NCBI GenBank assembly: GCA_002437665.1
Contig: DJQW01000001.1
Coordinates: forward strand, 193,481 to 257,480
Reading direction: 5' to 3'
Length of the DNA stretch: 64,000 nucleotides
Source: Alphaproteobacteria bacterium UBA6376
Lineage (GTDB): Bacteria; Pseudomonadota; Alphaproteobacteria; Rs-D84
The position numbers were made by a program, and so were the translations under genes. This document shows, in pieces, positions 6,562 through 15,116 of this stretch. Position 1 is the stretch's first letter. The number at the start of each line of letters is the position of its first letter. The notes under the pieces are model-generated. The model did no database searches and was not told the origin of the DNA. It saw only the letters and a program-made list of their open reading frames with translations.

Positions 6562-9099
6562 ATGGAAAAACCAAAACTGACCCCCGTTATGCAACAGTAC
6601 ATGGATATGAAATCCGAAAATCCAGATGCACTGTTGATGTTTCGGTTGGGGGACTTTTACGAATCTTTTTTCGAAGATGCAAAAATAATCAGCCAAAATT
6701 TGGGGCTGGTTTTAACGGCGCGTGGTACGGACGGCGATGGTGCGGACATTCCGATGTGCGGGATTCCATGGCATGCGGCGGACAATTATTTTGGCCGCTT
6801 GGTTCGCGCAGGGTTCAAGGTTGCGCTGGTTGAACAAATGGAAACCCCCGCGCAGGCCAAGGCGCGTGGTCATAAATACATAGAACGCAAAATCATTCGT
6901 GTTTTGACATCGGGGACATTGACCGATGAAAACTTGCTGACGCCGAAAAATTCTAATTTCTTGGTTGCGGTTGTACCAAATGCCGATGCATTTGATATCG
7001 CGGGTTGTGATATTTCAACGGGTGAATTTTTTGTTGGTCGCACCGCCGACGTATTGGACGATTTGGTTCGCATCAATCCGGCAGAGGTTATTTACCCCGA
7101 ACGTGACGCGGAAACAGAAACAATTCAGCACCTGCGTGATGTGTTCAAGACGACGCCGGTATACGAAAAACTGTATCACCGTGCGGACATTGACCAGATT
7201 GTATCGCGCGTATTTTCGGGCGCGATTGATGGCAATGCGGCGGCAACGCCCGCAATGTCTGCGATTCAAATTCTGGCGGGCTATTTATTTAATACCCAGC
7301 GTGATGCCATAACGACATTTCGTGCACCATACGTATTCAAATCAGGCGCGCAATTATTGATTGATTCTGCCACATGGCGCAGTTTGGAAATAGATGCCCC
7401 AATATCAGATGGCGGCGCATGTTTGATTGATGTTCTGGATGTGACCAAAACCGCGGCTGGCGCGCGTAAATTGCGTGGTTATTTGCGCACATTGTCAGGC
7501 GACGCCACGGAAATTCGCAATCGTCAGGAACATATTGGTCATATGATTTTGAACAGTGACGTTATGGCGATCGTTGCGGCGTCATTGGCGTCTGTACCGG
7601 ATGTCGGGCGCAGTTTGACGCGCCTGTTGTCGGGACGCGGAACGCCACGCGATATGCGTCATGTTGCGGATTTCTTGATTGAATTGCCGAATTTCAAAAT
7701 GATGGCCCCGCGTTTAGATGCTGGTCTGGCGGCGCAATTTGCGAATATAAATACGCATAATGATTTGGCAATAAAATTGTCGCATGCGTTGGCCGATGAA
7801 TTACCGACATTTTTCCGTGATGGCGGGGTTATACGTGATGGATTTGATGTCGCGCTGGACAATATGCGCGCATTGGACCACGGGGCCAAGGAAACAATCG
7901 CGGGCCTGCAATCACAGTATGCAACGCAAACCGGCGTGCACACACTGAAAATCAAATACAACAATGTTCTGGGGTATTTTATCGAAGTGCCATCGGCACG
8001 TGCCGACGCGCTGATGATGCCAGAATCAGGATTTATACATCGCCAGACATTGGCGGGCAATATGCGTTTCACCACCGCGCAACTGATTGATTTGGACAAT
8101 AATGTGCGCAGTGCAGCCGAACGCGCGACAGGTATTGAAAATGATATTATTGCAAATCTGATTGCGGACATTCGTGCGATATCTGATGATTTGCTGTCTG
8201 TGGCGGATTTACTGGCGGATTTGGATGTGTGGTATGCGCTGGCCACGGTGGCGCGTGATTATGGCTGGGTGCGCCCCAGTATTACCGACGACGGCGCGTT
8301 TGACATCGTGGGCGGGCGTCACCCCGTGATTGAATCAGTATTGCGTACGCGTGGCGACAATTTCGTTAAAAACGATTGTAATTTGAACGTGCGTCCGATT
8401 GCATTACTGACCGGCCCGAATATGGCGGGTAAATCAACATACTTGCGCCAGAATGCATTGATTGTTGTGCTGGCGCATTTGGGGTCGTTTGTGCCGGCAT
8501 CGCGCGCGACGATTGGTATCTGTGACCAGTTATTCAGTCGTGTTGGTGCATCAGACAATCTGGCCGCGGGACAATCGACATTCATGGTAGAAATGAGCGA
8601 GACCGCCAACATCTTGCGTCGCGCGACCAAGAAATCATTTATCATTTTTGATGAAATTGGACGTGGTACGGCAACGTATGATGGTATGGCGATTGCGCAG
8701 GCGGTGTTGGAATATCTGGACGAATTGTCACCACGCACATTGTTTGCCACGCACTATCATGAATTGACGGCATTGGTTGGCGATGATGAGGGGCGTTTGC
8801 ATCATGTGTCGTGCCTGACCATTGATGTACGTGAACATAACAACGATATCGTATTTATGCATAAAATTGTGGCGGGTGTTGCCAACCGTTCATACGGCAT
8901 ACACGTCGCCAAAATGGCGGGCATGCCGGCATCGGTTGTCGCCCGCGCAGAATCTGTTTTGGCCGGATTGGAGGGGGCGCGCACCACAACAGAAACTATC
9001 ACACCAGAACCCATTGTTGCTGCCACAACGCCTGCACCGAAAAAGTCATCGCGTGTGATGCAGCCGAATGATACAACGCAACTGACGTTGTTCGGGTAA
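6562..9099 (+). CDS. mutS: DNA mismatch-repair protein MutS
   Basis: The 845-residue protein is full length for MutS. The mismatch-reading motif GDFYESFF at about residues 29-36 supplies the Phe that stacks on the mismatch. Connector, lever and clamp domains follow, then the ABC-type ATPase with Walker A GPNMAGKST at about 617-625, the signature region STFMVEMSE and Walker B IIFDEIGRGT. The C-terminus ends in a QLTLFG motif of the type that binds the beta clamp. The gene sits between xseB and a hypothetical gene in a plus-strand run through pnp. Confidence 0.97.
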   Translation: MEKPKLTPVMQQYMDMKSENPDALLMFRLGDFYESFFEDAKIISQNLGLVLTARGTDGDGADIPMCGIPWHAADNYFGRLVRAGFKVALVEQMETPAQAKARGHKYIERKIIRVLTSGTLTDENLLTPKNSNFLVAVVPNADAFDIAGCDISTGEFFVGRTADVLDDLVRINPAEVIYPERDAETETIQHLRDVFKTTPVYEKLYHRADIDQIVSRVFSGAIDGNAAATPAMSAIQILAGYLFNTQRDAITTFRAPYVFKSGAQLLIDSATWRSLEIDAPISDGGACLIDVLDVTKTAAGARKLRGYLRTLSGDATEIRNRQEHIGHMILNSDVMAIVAASLASVPDVGRSLTRLLSGRGTPRDMRHVADFLIELPNFKMMAPRLDAGLAAQFANINTHNDLAIKLSHALADELPTFFRDGGVIRDGFDVALDNMRALDHGAKETIAGLQSQYATQTGVHTLKIKYNNVLGYFIEVPSARADALMMPESGFIHRQTLAGNMRFTTAQLIDLDNNVRSAAERATGIENDIIANLIADIRAISDDLLSVADLLADLDVWYALATVARDYGWVRPSITDDGAFDIVGGRHPVIESVLRTRGDNFVKNDCNLNVRPIALLTGPNMAGKSTYLRQNALIVVLAHLGSFVPASRATIGICDQLFSRVGASDNLAAGQSTFMVEMSETANILRRATKKSFIIFDEIGRGTATYDGMAIAQAVLEYLDELSPRTLFATHYHELTALVGDDEGRLHHVSCLTIDVREHNNDIVFMHKIVAGVANRSYGIHVAKMAGMPASVVARAESVLAGLEGARTTTETITPEPIVAATTPAPKKSSRVMQPNDTTQLTLFG

Positions 9100-9120
9100 A
9101 GAACCAAAGGACGCCCCCAC

Positions 9121-9606
9121 ATGAAGACCAGAGTAAAAATCGCATTCAAAACACCGTTTTATGAACCAAATTATGCCGAGTTTTACAATCCACTGGTTCT
9201 GACAGAATTTTTGCGCCATTTGGATTTTATGAAAACGCACGTTGCAACGCATTTGACGGTCGGTATGCCGGAAATTCAACTGGGGTTGCGTACGATTGTG
9301 CACGATGGCGGCAATGAATATATTTCAAAGGTTGCGTGGTCTGCGCGCCTGCTGGTCGGGCGCGATGTTCGCACCCATGGCATGCGGGTGTTTGCAACCG
9401 TTCCGATGGACGCGCCACTGCGTCTGGAAAATGGTGACGTTGCGCGCCAGTGGCGTGAAATATTGGTCGATACGTCGAAATACAGCGCGGTTATTGATAA
9501 CGCGACAATGACACAACTGTGGCCGCGTTGCCGCAAAGATAAAACAGAATTTGCGCGGTTTATGACCGAATTTGCCCGCGCACAGAGCAAAATAAAGCGT
9601 CGTTAA
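9121..9606 (+). CDS. Conserved-looking hypothetical protein (161 aa)
   Basis: This 161-residue soluble protein has no signal peptide or membrane segment and was not recognised. The N-terminal half has a run of aromatic residues (FYEPNYAEFYNP), and the C-terminus is basic (KIKRR). It is directly abutted by truB (stop and start codons adjacent) and follows mutS by 21 bp, so it is part of the mutS-truB operon. The slot before truB commonly holds rbfA, but length and sequence do not fit RbfA. Confidence 0.6.
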   Translation: MKTRVKIAFKTPFYEPNYAEFYNPLVLTEFLRHLDFMKTHVATHLTVGMPEIQLGLRTIVHDGGNEYISKVAWSARLLVGRDVRTHGMRVFATVPMDAPLRLENGDVARQWREILVDTSKYSAVIDNATMTQLWPRCRKDKTEFARFMTEFARAQSKIKRR

Positions 9607-10482
9607 ATGGCATGTGGTTGGATTATTTTGGACAAAGAAAGTGGCCTGTTCAGTCGCACGGCCAGCACGCGTGTCGCACGCCTGTTTGGGGCGCGTACGT
9701 CGGGGCATATCGGTACACTTGACCCAATGGCGTCGGGTGTGTTGCCGATTGCGGTTGGTGCGGCAACCAAAATGATACCATTTGTCGAAGACGCACATGA
9801 AAACATCAAAGAATACCTGTTTTCTATGCGGTTTGGCGTCGCCACTGACACACTGGACATCACAGGCCGCGAAACCCTGCGTAATGATTTTACGCCAACG
9901 GTCGATGCTGTGATGGGCGCGTTGCCCCAATTTATAGGGGAAATTTCCCAAATTCCGCCGGCATACAGCGCGGTGCACATCGCGGGGCGGCGCGCATATG
10001 AATTGGCGCGTGGGGGTATGAACGCCGCGCCCGCACCGCGTAATGTGCATATCTATGCACTGGAATTTCTGGGGCGTGACGGGTCTGATTGGAATTTTCG
10101 CCTGCGGTGCAGTCGTGGGACATATGTCCGCGCATTGGTGCGTGATATCGCGCAGGCGGTCGGGGCCATCGCCACGACAACGATGATACGTCGCACCCAA
10201 TCGGGCGGTTTTGATATAAAAAATGCGGTGACACTTGATTTTCTGGAAAAACTGGTCAATAATGGCACAGATATCAAGGATTTCTTGAAATCACCAGACC
10301 ATGGACTGGGGGACATTCCGGTTGTGTGTCTGGACGATAAATCTGCCGATTTATATAAAAACGGTGGGTTTATTCAAACGGGTGATGTGGCCGGTCTGCG
10401 CCGCGTTTATTCTGGTGATGTGTTCATTGGAATAGGGCGAATTGACGATACCGGTATGCTGCGCCCCAAACGAACAATTTAA
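9607..10482 (+). CDS. truB: tRNA pseudouridine55 synthase TruB
   Basis: The 291-residue enzyme isomerises U55 in the T-loop of tRNAs. The catalytic motif GHIGTLDPMASGVLPI (Asp at about residue 40) and the KEYLF and RCSRGTYVRALVRDIA motifs mark the TruB family. The C-terminal PUA-like region appears short. It starts directly after the preceding stop codon and is followed by rpsO 21 bp on, a classical truB-rpsO-pnp order. Confidence 0.96.
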   Translation: MACGWIILDKESGLFSRTASTRVARLFGARTSGHIGTLDPMASGVLPIAVGAATKMIPFVEDAHENIKEYLFSMRFGVATDTLDITGRETLRNDFTPTVDAVMGALPQFIGEISQIPPAYSAVHIAGRRAYELARGGMNAAPAPRNVHIYALEFLGRDGSDWNFRLRCSRGTYVRALVRDIAQAVGAIATTTMIRRTQSGGFDIKNAVTLDFLEKLVNNGTDIKDFLKSPDHGLGDIPVVCLDDKSADLYKNGGFIQTGDVAGLRRVYSGDVFIGIGRIDDTGMLRPKRTI

Positions 10483-10503
10483 CGACAAACAAAGGAAAAT
10501 ATA

Positions 10504-10776
10504 ATGTCCGTTACAAAAGAGAAAAAGAGCGAATTGATCGCCGCTTTCAAAACAACAGAAAAAGATAATGGCGGTTCCGCTGCATCTCAGGTTGCTGTTT
10601 TGACAGAACGTATTCGCAATTTGACCCAGCACATGAAAGAAAACCACAAAGATGAACACTCTAAACGTGGTTTGTTGTTGATGGTAAACCGCCGCAAGAA
10701 ACTGTTGACGTACATCAAAAAGAACAGTGTTGCTGAATACGAAGAACTGATTAAAAAATTAGGTCTGCGTAAATAA
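10504..10776 (+). CDS. rpsO: 30S ribosomal protein S15
   Basis: The 90-residue S15 is full length and binds the three-way junction of 16S rRNA helices 20-22. It contains the family core with GGSAASQVAVLTERIRNLTQHMKENHKDEHSKRGLL and the basic C-terminus. An AAAGGA ribosome-binding site precedes the ATG. A terminator separates it from pnp, which also has its own promoter and leader. Confidence 0.98.
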   Translation: MSVTKEKKSELIAAFKTTEKDNGGSAASQVAVLTERIRNLTQHMKENHKDEHSKRGLLLMVNRRKKLLTYIKKNSVAEYEELIKKLGLRK

Positions 10777-10779
10777 TAG

Positions 10780-10804
10780 ATCCCGCCATGTGGCGGGATT
10801 TTTA
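10780..10804 (+). terminator. Terminator after rpsO
   Basis: The perfect stem ATCCCGCCA / TGGCGGGAT with a TG loop is followed by T5. Confidence 0.88.
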
Positions 10805-10942
10805 TTGCATTGACGCAAATATCATTTATAATCAAATGGTGCGAAGGGGAAATTGTTCATTCTTGCATTTTGCGTGAATGCAAAAACGAATAATTTTTCT
10901 TCGCATTGAATAACAAACTTACAAAACGAATGGAGAAAAATA
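10805..10942 (+). promoter_or_regulatory. pnp promoter and hairpin-bearing leader
   Basis: TTGCAT (10805-10810), a 16-nt spacer and TATAAT (10827-10832) form a promoter after the rpsO terminator. The leader of about 100 nt contains a TTGCATT/AATGCAA stem (10863-10883). In other Proteobacteria a pnp leader stem is cut by RNase III in autoregulation; the same role here is inference. GGAGA precedes the pnp ATG. Confidence 0.6.
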
Positions 10943-13111
10943 ATGTTGTTTGGTTTATTTGATAAAGGTGAACGCACGCATTTGAATAATCCTGTTGTGG
11001 TCGAAGTGCCATATGGTGACGAAGTGTTGCGTTTGGAAACAGGTCGCATGGCGAAACAGGCCAACGGTGCTGTTTTGGCGACAATGGGCGGTACAATGGT
11101 ATTGGCAACCGTCTGTGCGGAAAAGACCGCTGTCGAAGGTCAGGATTTCTTTCCACTGACTGTTGATTATCAGGAAAAATTTGCATCTGCTGGTCGTATT
11201 CCAGGGTCACGTGACAGACGTGAAGGCAAGGCATCAACCGCCGAAACATTGATTGCGCGTTTGATTGACCGCCCAATTCGTCCACTGTTCCCAGAAACAT
11301 TCAAGAACAAGGTTCAGATTATCGCACAAACGTTTTCGTATGATAAAAAGAACCAGCCAGATATCTTGGCGATGATTGCGTCATCTGCGGCGTTGGCATT
11401 GTCGGGCGTTCCATTTGCGGGCCCAATCGGTGCGGCACGTGTTGGTTACATGGACGGCAAATATATCTTGAACCCTTCGAAAAAGGTTACCGAAGATTCT
11501 GAAATGGATTTGGTCGTTGCGGCAACCAAAGACGGTGTTCTGATGGTTGAATCTGAAATCGGCGAATTGGACGAAAAAACAACATTGGGTGCGGTGAAAT
11601 TTGGTTTTGATGCGCAACAGGTTGTGATTCAGGCAATCAACGAATTGACCGAAAAATGTGGAAAGGAACGTTGGGCAACACCTGAAAAGTCCGCTGAATA
11701 TATCGCAATGGAATCTGATTTTGAACGCTTTGCGGGCGACATTGAAAGCGCGCTGCAAATCAAGGAAAAACTGGTTCGTTTGGACACATTGGCGGGCATT
11801 CATTCCGCGGCCAAGGCACGTATTCCAGAATTGTTCCCAGATACAACAACGGCAACATCTACATTGGAATCATTTGCAGATGAAATCGTTGAAAACATCA
11901 CTGCACGCATTATGCGCGGCAACATCTTGGCGGGCAAACCACGTATTGATGGCCGTGATACAAAAACCGTACGTCCAATCGAAATTGAACTGGGCGTATT
12001 GCCTCGTGCACACGGTTCTGCATTGTTCACCCGCGGTGAAACACAGGCATTGGTGTCATTGACATTGGGTGGCGGCAAAGATGCATTGCCACTGGAATCA
12101 TTGGACGGTGCCGAAGAACGCGACTTTATCTTGAACTATAATTTCCCAGGTTACTCTGTGGGCGAGGCCAAGGGGCTGAAATCCCCAGGGCGTCGTGAAT
12201 TGGGTCACGGTAATTTGGCATGGCGTGCGTTGCACCCAATGGTGCCAAGTCGTGAAAAGTTCGACTATGTAATCCGCGTTGTGTCCGATATTTTGGAATC
12301 CAACGGTTCATCGTCAATGGCGACAACATGTGGCGCAACATTGGCAATGATGGACGGTGGTGTTCCATTGACACGTCCGGTTGCGGGTATCGCCATGGGC
12401 TTGATAAAAGAGGGCGATGATTACGCAATCTTGACCGATATTTTGGGCGACGAAGACCACTTGGGCGACATGGACTTCAAGGTAACAGGTACTGATCGTG
12501 GTATTACTGCATTGCAGATGGATATCAAAATCACATCTATTACATTTGAAATCATGGAAAAGGCATTGGCACAGGCAAAAGATGGCCGTATGCACATCTT
12601 GGGCAAGATTGAAAAAGCAATCAAAGCCCCACGCGACCACGTGTCTGAATATGCCCCACAGGCATACACCATGAAAATCAACCCAGACAAGGTTCGTGAT
12701 GTTATCGGCAAGGGTGGCAGTGTGATTCAGGCACTGACACGTGAAACCAATACCCAGATTGATTTGGTCGACGATGGTACAATCAAAATCATGGCCACAA
12801 CCAAGGAAGAAGCCGACGACGCCATCGCGCGTATCAAAGAAATCGTCGCCGAACCAGAGGTTGGCATGATTTACGAAGGCACTGTATCTGGTGTCAAAGA
12901 TTTCGGTCTGTTTGTAAAAATCTTGAACGGTTTTGAATCTATGGTTCACATTTCTGAAATCACCGGCGAACGCATTGCCAAGATTGAAGATACCAAGATT
13001 CACGAAGGCGACAAGGTTTACGTCCGTTATCTGGGCGCAGACAAACGTGGCAAAACACGTATGTCTATGGTCGGTATTGACCAAAAAACAGGTCGCGAAA
13101 TCGCTGACTAG
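10943..13111 (+). CDS. pnp: Polyribonucleotide nucleotidyltransferase (PNPase)
   Basis: The 722-residue phosphorolytic 3'-5' exoribonuclease is a trimeric degradosome enzyme. It has two RNase PH domains (about residues 10-230 and 325-540) around an all-helical linker; the second carries LTDILGDEDHLGDMDFKV. A KH domain follows with RDVIGKGGSVIQAL, then an S1 domain beginning EGTVSGVKDFGLFVKI. The length is normal. A GGAGAAAA ribosome-binding site precedes the ATG. Confidence 0.98.
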   Translation: MLFGLFDKGERTHLNNPVVVEVPYGDEVLRLETGRMAKQANGAVLATMGGTMVLATVCAEKTAVEGQDFFPLTVDYQEKFASAGRIPGSRDRREGKASTAETLIARLIDRPIRPLFPETFKNKVQIIAQTFSYDKKNQPDILAMIASSAALALSGVPFAGPIGAARVGYMDGKYILNPSKKVTEDSEMDLVVAATKDGVLMVESEIGELDEKTTLGAVKFGFDAQQVVIQAINELTEKCGKERWATPEKSAEYIAMESDFERFAGDIESALQIKEKLVRLDTLAGIHSAAKARIPELFPDTTTATSTLESFADEIVENITARIMRGNILAGKPRIDGRDTKTVRPIEIELGVLPRAHGSALFTRGETQALVSLTLGGGKDALPLESLDGAEERDFILNYNFPGYSVGEAKGLKSPGRRELGHGNLAWRALHPMVPSREKFDYVIRVVSDILESNGSSSMATTCGATLAMMDGGVPLTRPVAGIAMGLIKEGDDYAILTDILGDEDHLGDMDFKVTGTDRGITALQMDIKITSITFEIMEKALAQAKDGRMHILGKIEKAIKAPRDHVSEYAPQAYTMKINPDKVRDVIGKGGSVIQALTRETNTQIDLVDDGTIKIMATTKEEADDAIARIKEIVAEPEVGMIYEGTVSGVKDFGLFVKILNGFESMVHISEITGERIAKIEDTKIHEGDKVYVRYLGADKRGKTRMSMVGIDQKTGREIAD

Positions 13112-13123
13112 TATATGATTGGT

Positions 13124-13150
13124 TGCGCCCCTGAAATACGGGGCGCATTT
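13124..13150 (+). terminator. Terminator-like hairpin after pnp
   Basis: The perfect 8-bp stem TGCGCCCC / GGGGCGCA has a short, T-poor tail, so termination may be partial with read-through into ybaB. Confidence 0.6.
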
Positions 13151-13173
13151 AGTGCTTGGGGGGGATTTTACAC

Positions 13174-13473
13174 ATGGATATGGAAAATTTAATGGCACAG
13201 GCCGCCGAATTGCAAAACAAGGTATCGGCCGCACAGGAAAAATTGGGCTCTATGCGCATTGGCGGGATTGCCGAAAATGGTGCATGCGTGGTCACATTAT
13301 CTGGCAAATATGATATGTTGGGGATTTCTATTCGCCCCGATATGGTATCGCGTGGCGCAGATGGAATTGCCCGCTTGGTTATGACGGCATATGCCGACGC
13401 CAAGGCCAAGGCAGACGCCGTAATTGACGAAGTTATGGGCGAAGCCACCGCGGGAATGCCGATGCCAGAATAA
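13174..13473 (+). CDS. ybaB: Nucleoid-associated protein of the YbaB/EbfC family
   Basis: The protein is about 99 residues. The N-terminal coiled-coil helix (MENLMAQAAELQNKVSAAQEKL) and the following strands with the GG-x-V-x-V-x-L-x-G-type pattern fit the YbaB/EbfC DNA-binding family. The ATG at 13174 follows a GGGGGGA ribosome-binding site; an upstream TTG at 13156 is less likely. The usual neighbours dnaX and recR are not adjacent (dnaX is at 42 kb). Confidence 0.88.
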   Translation: MDMENLMAQAAELQNKVSAAQEKLGSMRIGGIAENGACVVTLSGKYDMLGISIRPDMVSRGADGIARLVMTAYADAKAKADAVIDEVMGEATAGMPMPE

Positions 13474-13478
13474 AAAAC

Positions 13479-13507
13479 TGGACAAACACAAAAAAATCAT
13501 TTATGAT
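13479..13507 (+). promoter_or_regulatory. tRNA-Val promoter
   Basis: TGGACA (13479-13484), a 17-nt spacer and TATGAT (13502-13507) end 11 nt before the tRNA. Confidence 0.65.
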
Positions 13508-13518
13508 TTGCCAGCTTT

Positions 13519-13595
13519 GGATGTTTAGCTCAGTTGATTAGAGCATCTCGTTTACACCGAGAGGGTCGGGGGTTTGAGTCCCTCAACATCCACCA
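13519..13595 (+). tRNA. tRNA-Val (anticodon TAC)
   Basis: The 77-nt cloverleaf includes an encoded CCA. The acceptor stem is GGATGTT/AACATCC, the D arm GCTC-GAGC, the anticodon stem TCTCG/CGAGA with loop TTTACAC (anticodon TAC, Val), and the T stem GGGGG/CCCTC (one G-T pair) with a TTTGAGT loop. The first stretch after the gene carries a duplicated copy of its 3' end. Confidence 0.95.
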
Positions 13596-13868
13596 AAAAT
13601 TCAACCGCCATTTATGGCGGTTTAATTTTTGGCTTGGGGTTGCGGACGAAAACCCCGGGGTTTGACAATGAGTAAGTGAAAACAAGCGTGGCGCAGTTTG
13701 AACGCTAACGAATGCCCCGCAGGCGTATGCCGAGGGAATCCCTCAACATCCACCACCTATTCCCCTCCATCGGAGGGGTGTTTTTATGCTGTGCATAAAA
13801 ACGGGGAGGGTTGACGCACCAATCCCGAACCGCCGATTTCAACCGCCATTTATGGCGGTTTAATTTTT
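13596..13868 (+). repeat. Non-coding region with duplicated tRNA 3' end and duplicated terminator
   Basis: No gene is present. The 17-bp tRNA-Val 3' end TCCCTCAACATCCACCA (13579-13595) is repeated exactly at 13739-13755. The terminator-like unit AACCGCCATTTATGGCGGTT plus T-tract after the tRNA (13598-13628) is repeated at 13838-13868. A third hairpin CCCCTCCATCGGAGGGG plus TGTTTTTA lies at 13762-13785. The direct repeat of a tRNA 3' end is the footprint left by site-specific integration (attL/attR) or by a partial tRNA duplication; no integrase remains. Confidence 0.7.
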
Positions 13869-14075
13869 AGAGAGCAACGCGCAGAGAGCAATGAATGTGT
13901 CCGCCGATGGCGGACAAGTTTAATTTACTGGATTGCTTCGTTACACTCGCAATGACAAAAGAGCTAGAATCTCTGTCATTGCGAGCAAGCGTAGCGACGC
14001 GCGGCAATCCAGTTTATCTTATGTTGCGCGCAGCGCACAAAATTTGCTCTTTGCTCTCTGCGCGTTGCTCTTTCT
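13869..14075. repeat. Dispersed composite palindromic repeat, copy B
   Basis: This copy has AGAGAGCAAC-type flanks, the TGTCCGCC...GGCGGACA palindrome (13898-13916), a left arm TACTGGATTGCTTCG (from 13926), an inverted right arm ending GGCAATCCAG (13974-14012) and the TGTTGCGCGCAGCGCACA palindrome (14022-14039). It ends in GCTCTTTGCTCTCTGC units. The core between the arms is only about 17 bp, far shorter than in copies A and D. Confidence 0.8.
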
Positions 14076-14140
14076 TTACGTTCTTGCACACCTGATTTTT
14101 TGTGCTACAATATGCGCCGAACATCAAAGGAGAAATTATA

Positions 14141-14788
14141 ATGAAGAAATATGCAATTTTAGCGGCACTGGCGACCGTTTTGTCGGGCTGTGCGACCACC
14201 AATCCATACACCGGCGAATCGCAAACGTCCAAGGCCGTATGGGGCACTGCAATCGGTGCGGCAACGGGTGCGGCGACCGGCGCATTGGTTTCTGGTAATC
14301 GTGGCAAGGGCGCATTGGTTGGCGGTCTGGCGGGCGCGGCCGTGGGGGGTGGCGTTGGTTACTATCTGGACGTGCAAGAGGCCGAATTACGCCAAGAATT
14401 GGCATCAACCGGTGTCAGCGTCGTCCGCGACAGCGACAGCATTCGTTTGGTAATGCCGGGCAACATCACGTTCAAAACAGATTCTGCGGACATCAATGCG
14501 GGATTCTATGCAACATTGAACTCGGTGGCCAAGGTTTTGAATAAATACAGCAATTCAACCGTCATGGTATCGGGCTATACCGACAGCACGGGCAGTGCGG
14601 ATTACAACCAGACCCTGTCGCGCAATCGTGCAAACGCGGTTGCAGCGTATTTGCAAGGTCAAGGCGTCAAGGCATCGCGCTTTGAAATTTTGGGCATGGG
14701 ATCGTCCAACCCAATCGCATCGAATGCCGACGCGGCGGGCCGTCAACAGAACAGACGTGTTGAAATCAAAATCATTCCAAATAAATAA
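14141..14788 (+). CDS. OmpA-family peptidoglycan-binding lipoprotein
   Basis: The 215-residue lipoprotein has a signal sequence ending in the lipobox LSGC. A glycine-zipper segment (about residues 32-75) with repeated GAATGAATGAL and GGLAGAAVGGGVG motifs follows. The C-terminal OmpA/MotB-like domain (about 100-215) contains SGYTDSTGSADYNQTLSRNRANAVAAYL, the peptidoglycan-binding loop. It probably sits in the outer membrane and anchors it to peptidoglycan. An AAAGGAG ribosome-binding site and a strong downstream terminator make it monocistronic. Confidence 0.93.
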   Translation: MKKYAILAALATVLSGCATTNPYTGESQTSKAVWGTAIGAATGAATGALVSGNRGKGALVGGLAGAAVGGGVGYYLDVQEAELRQELASTGVSVVRDSDSIRLVMPGNITFKTDSADINAGFYATLNSVAKVLNKYSNSTVMVSGYTDSTGSADYNQTLSRNRANAVAAYLQGQGVKASRFEILGMGSSNPIASNADAAGRQQNRRVEIKIIPNK

Positions 14789-14818
14789 AAAAACGGGGCA
14801 TTTGCCCCGTTTTTTTAT
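14788..14818 (+). terminator. Terminator after the OmpA lipoprotein
   Basis: A-tract, stem ACGGGGCA / TGCCCCGT with a TT loop, then T7. Confidence 0.9.
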
Positions 14819-14869
14819 GAAAACAAATTTAACCTTTATTTTTCATAAATAATCAGGTATCATTCTGGA

Positions 14870-15095
14870 TGAATCTGCAAGGGATTGTAGGTTCGGGACT
14901 TAGAACATCCCCGCATCACACGGCGCAGGCGCGTCGTAATCCGTATGCGGTGCATTTGCGCCGTTATTTTTACCCAGACCAGTTGGTCGGGGTTCCGTGT
15001 GATATACAACAGGTTTTACCAAAATCGCGCGGGGGCATTTGTGAGTGCTTGTTCTAAGACCCCGACCGCCAATTTCCCTTGTGGCGGTTTATTTT
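14870..15095 (+). ncRNA. Long-hairpin structured RNA, 6S-like candidate
   Basis: The 328-bp gap before the glycosyltransferase is not protein-coding. A TATCAT -10 (14858-14863) precedes a sequence that folds into one long rod. The closing stem pairs 14890-14907 with 15050-15067 (15 of 18 positions complementary). The inner stem ATCACACGG (14915-14923) pairs with CCGTGTGAT (14995-15003), with further GGCGCA/TGCGCC and GACCA/TGGTC hairpins inside. The two main stems are separated by an asymmetric bubble of 7 nt against about 46 nt. The transcript would end at an ACCGCC/GGCGGT terminator (15065-15095). A roughly 200-nt rod with a central bubble is the shape of 6S RNA, but no 6S sequence signature was confirmed. 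Confidence 0.5.
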
Positions 15096-15116
15096 TGTCC
15101 AAAAAAGGGAAATATA

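Noticed and set aside
9325..10200. 291-codon minus-strand open frame across the 161-residue gene and truB
   Set aside because: It is antisense to truB, with Cys/His/Arg-rich composition typical of a shadow frame.
12314..13234. 306-codon minus-strand open frame opposite pnp
   Set aside because: It is antisense to PNPase domains, with Phe/His/Asp-rich shadow composition.
14869..15057. 62-codon open frame upstream of the glycosyltransferase
   Set aside because: The stretch forms an extensive self-complementary rod and has no ribosome-binding site; RNA is the better explanation.
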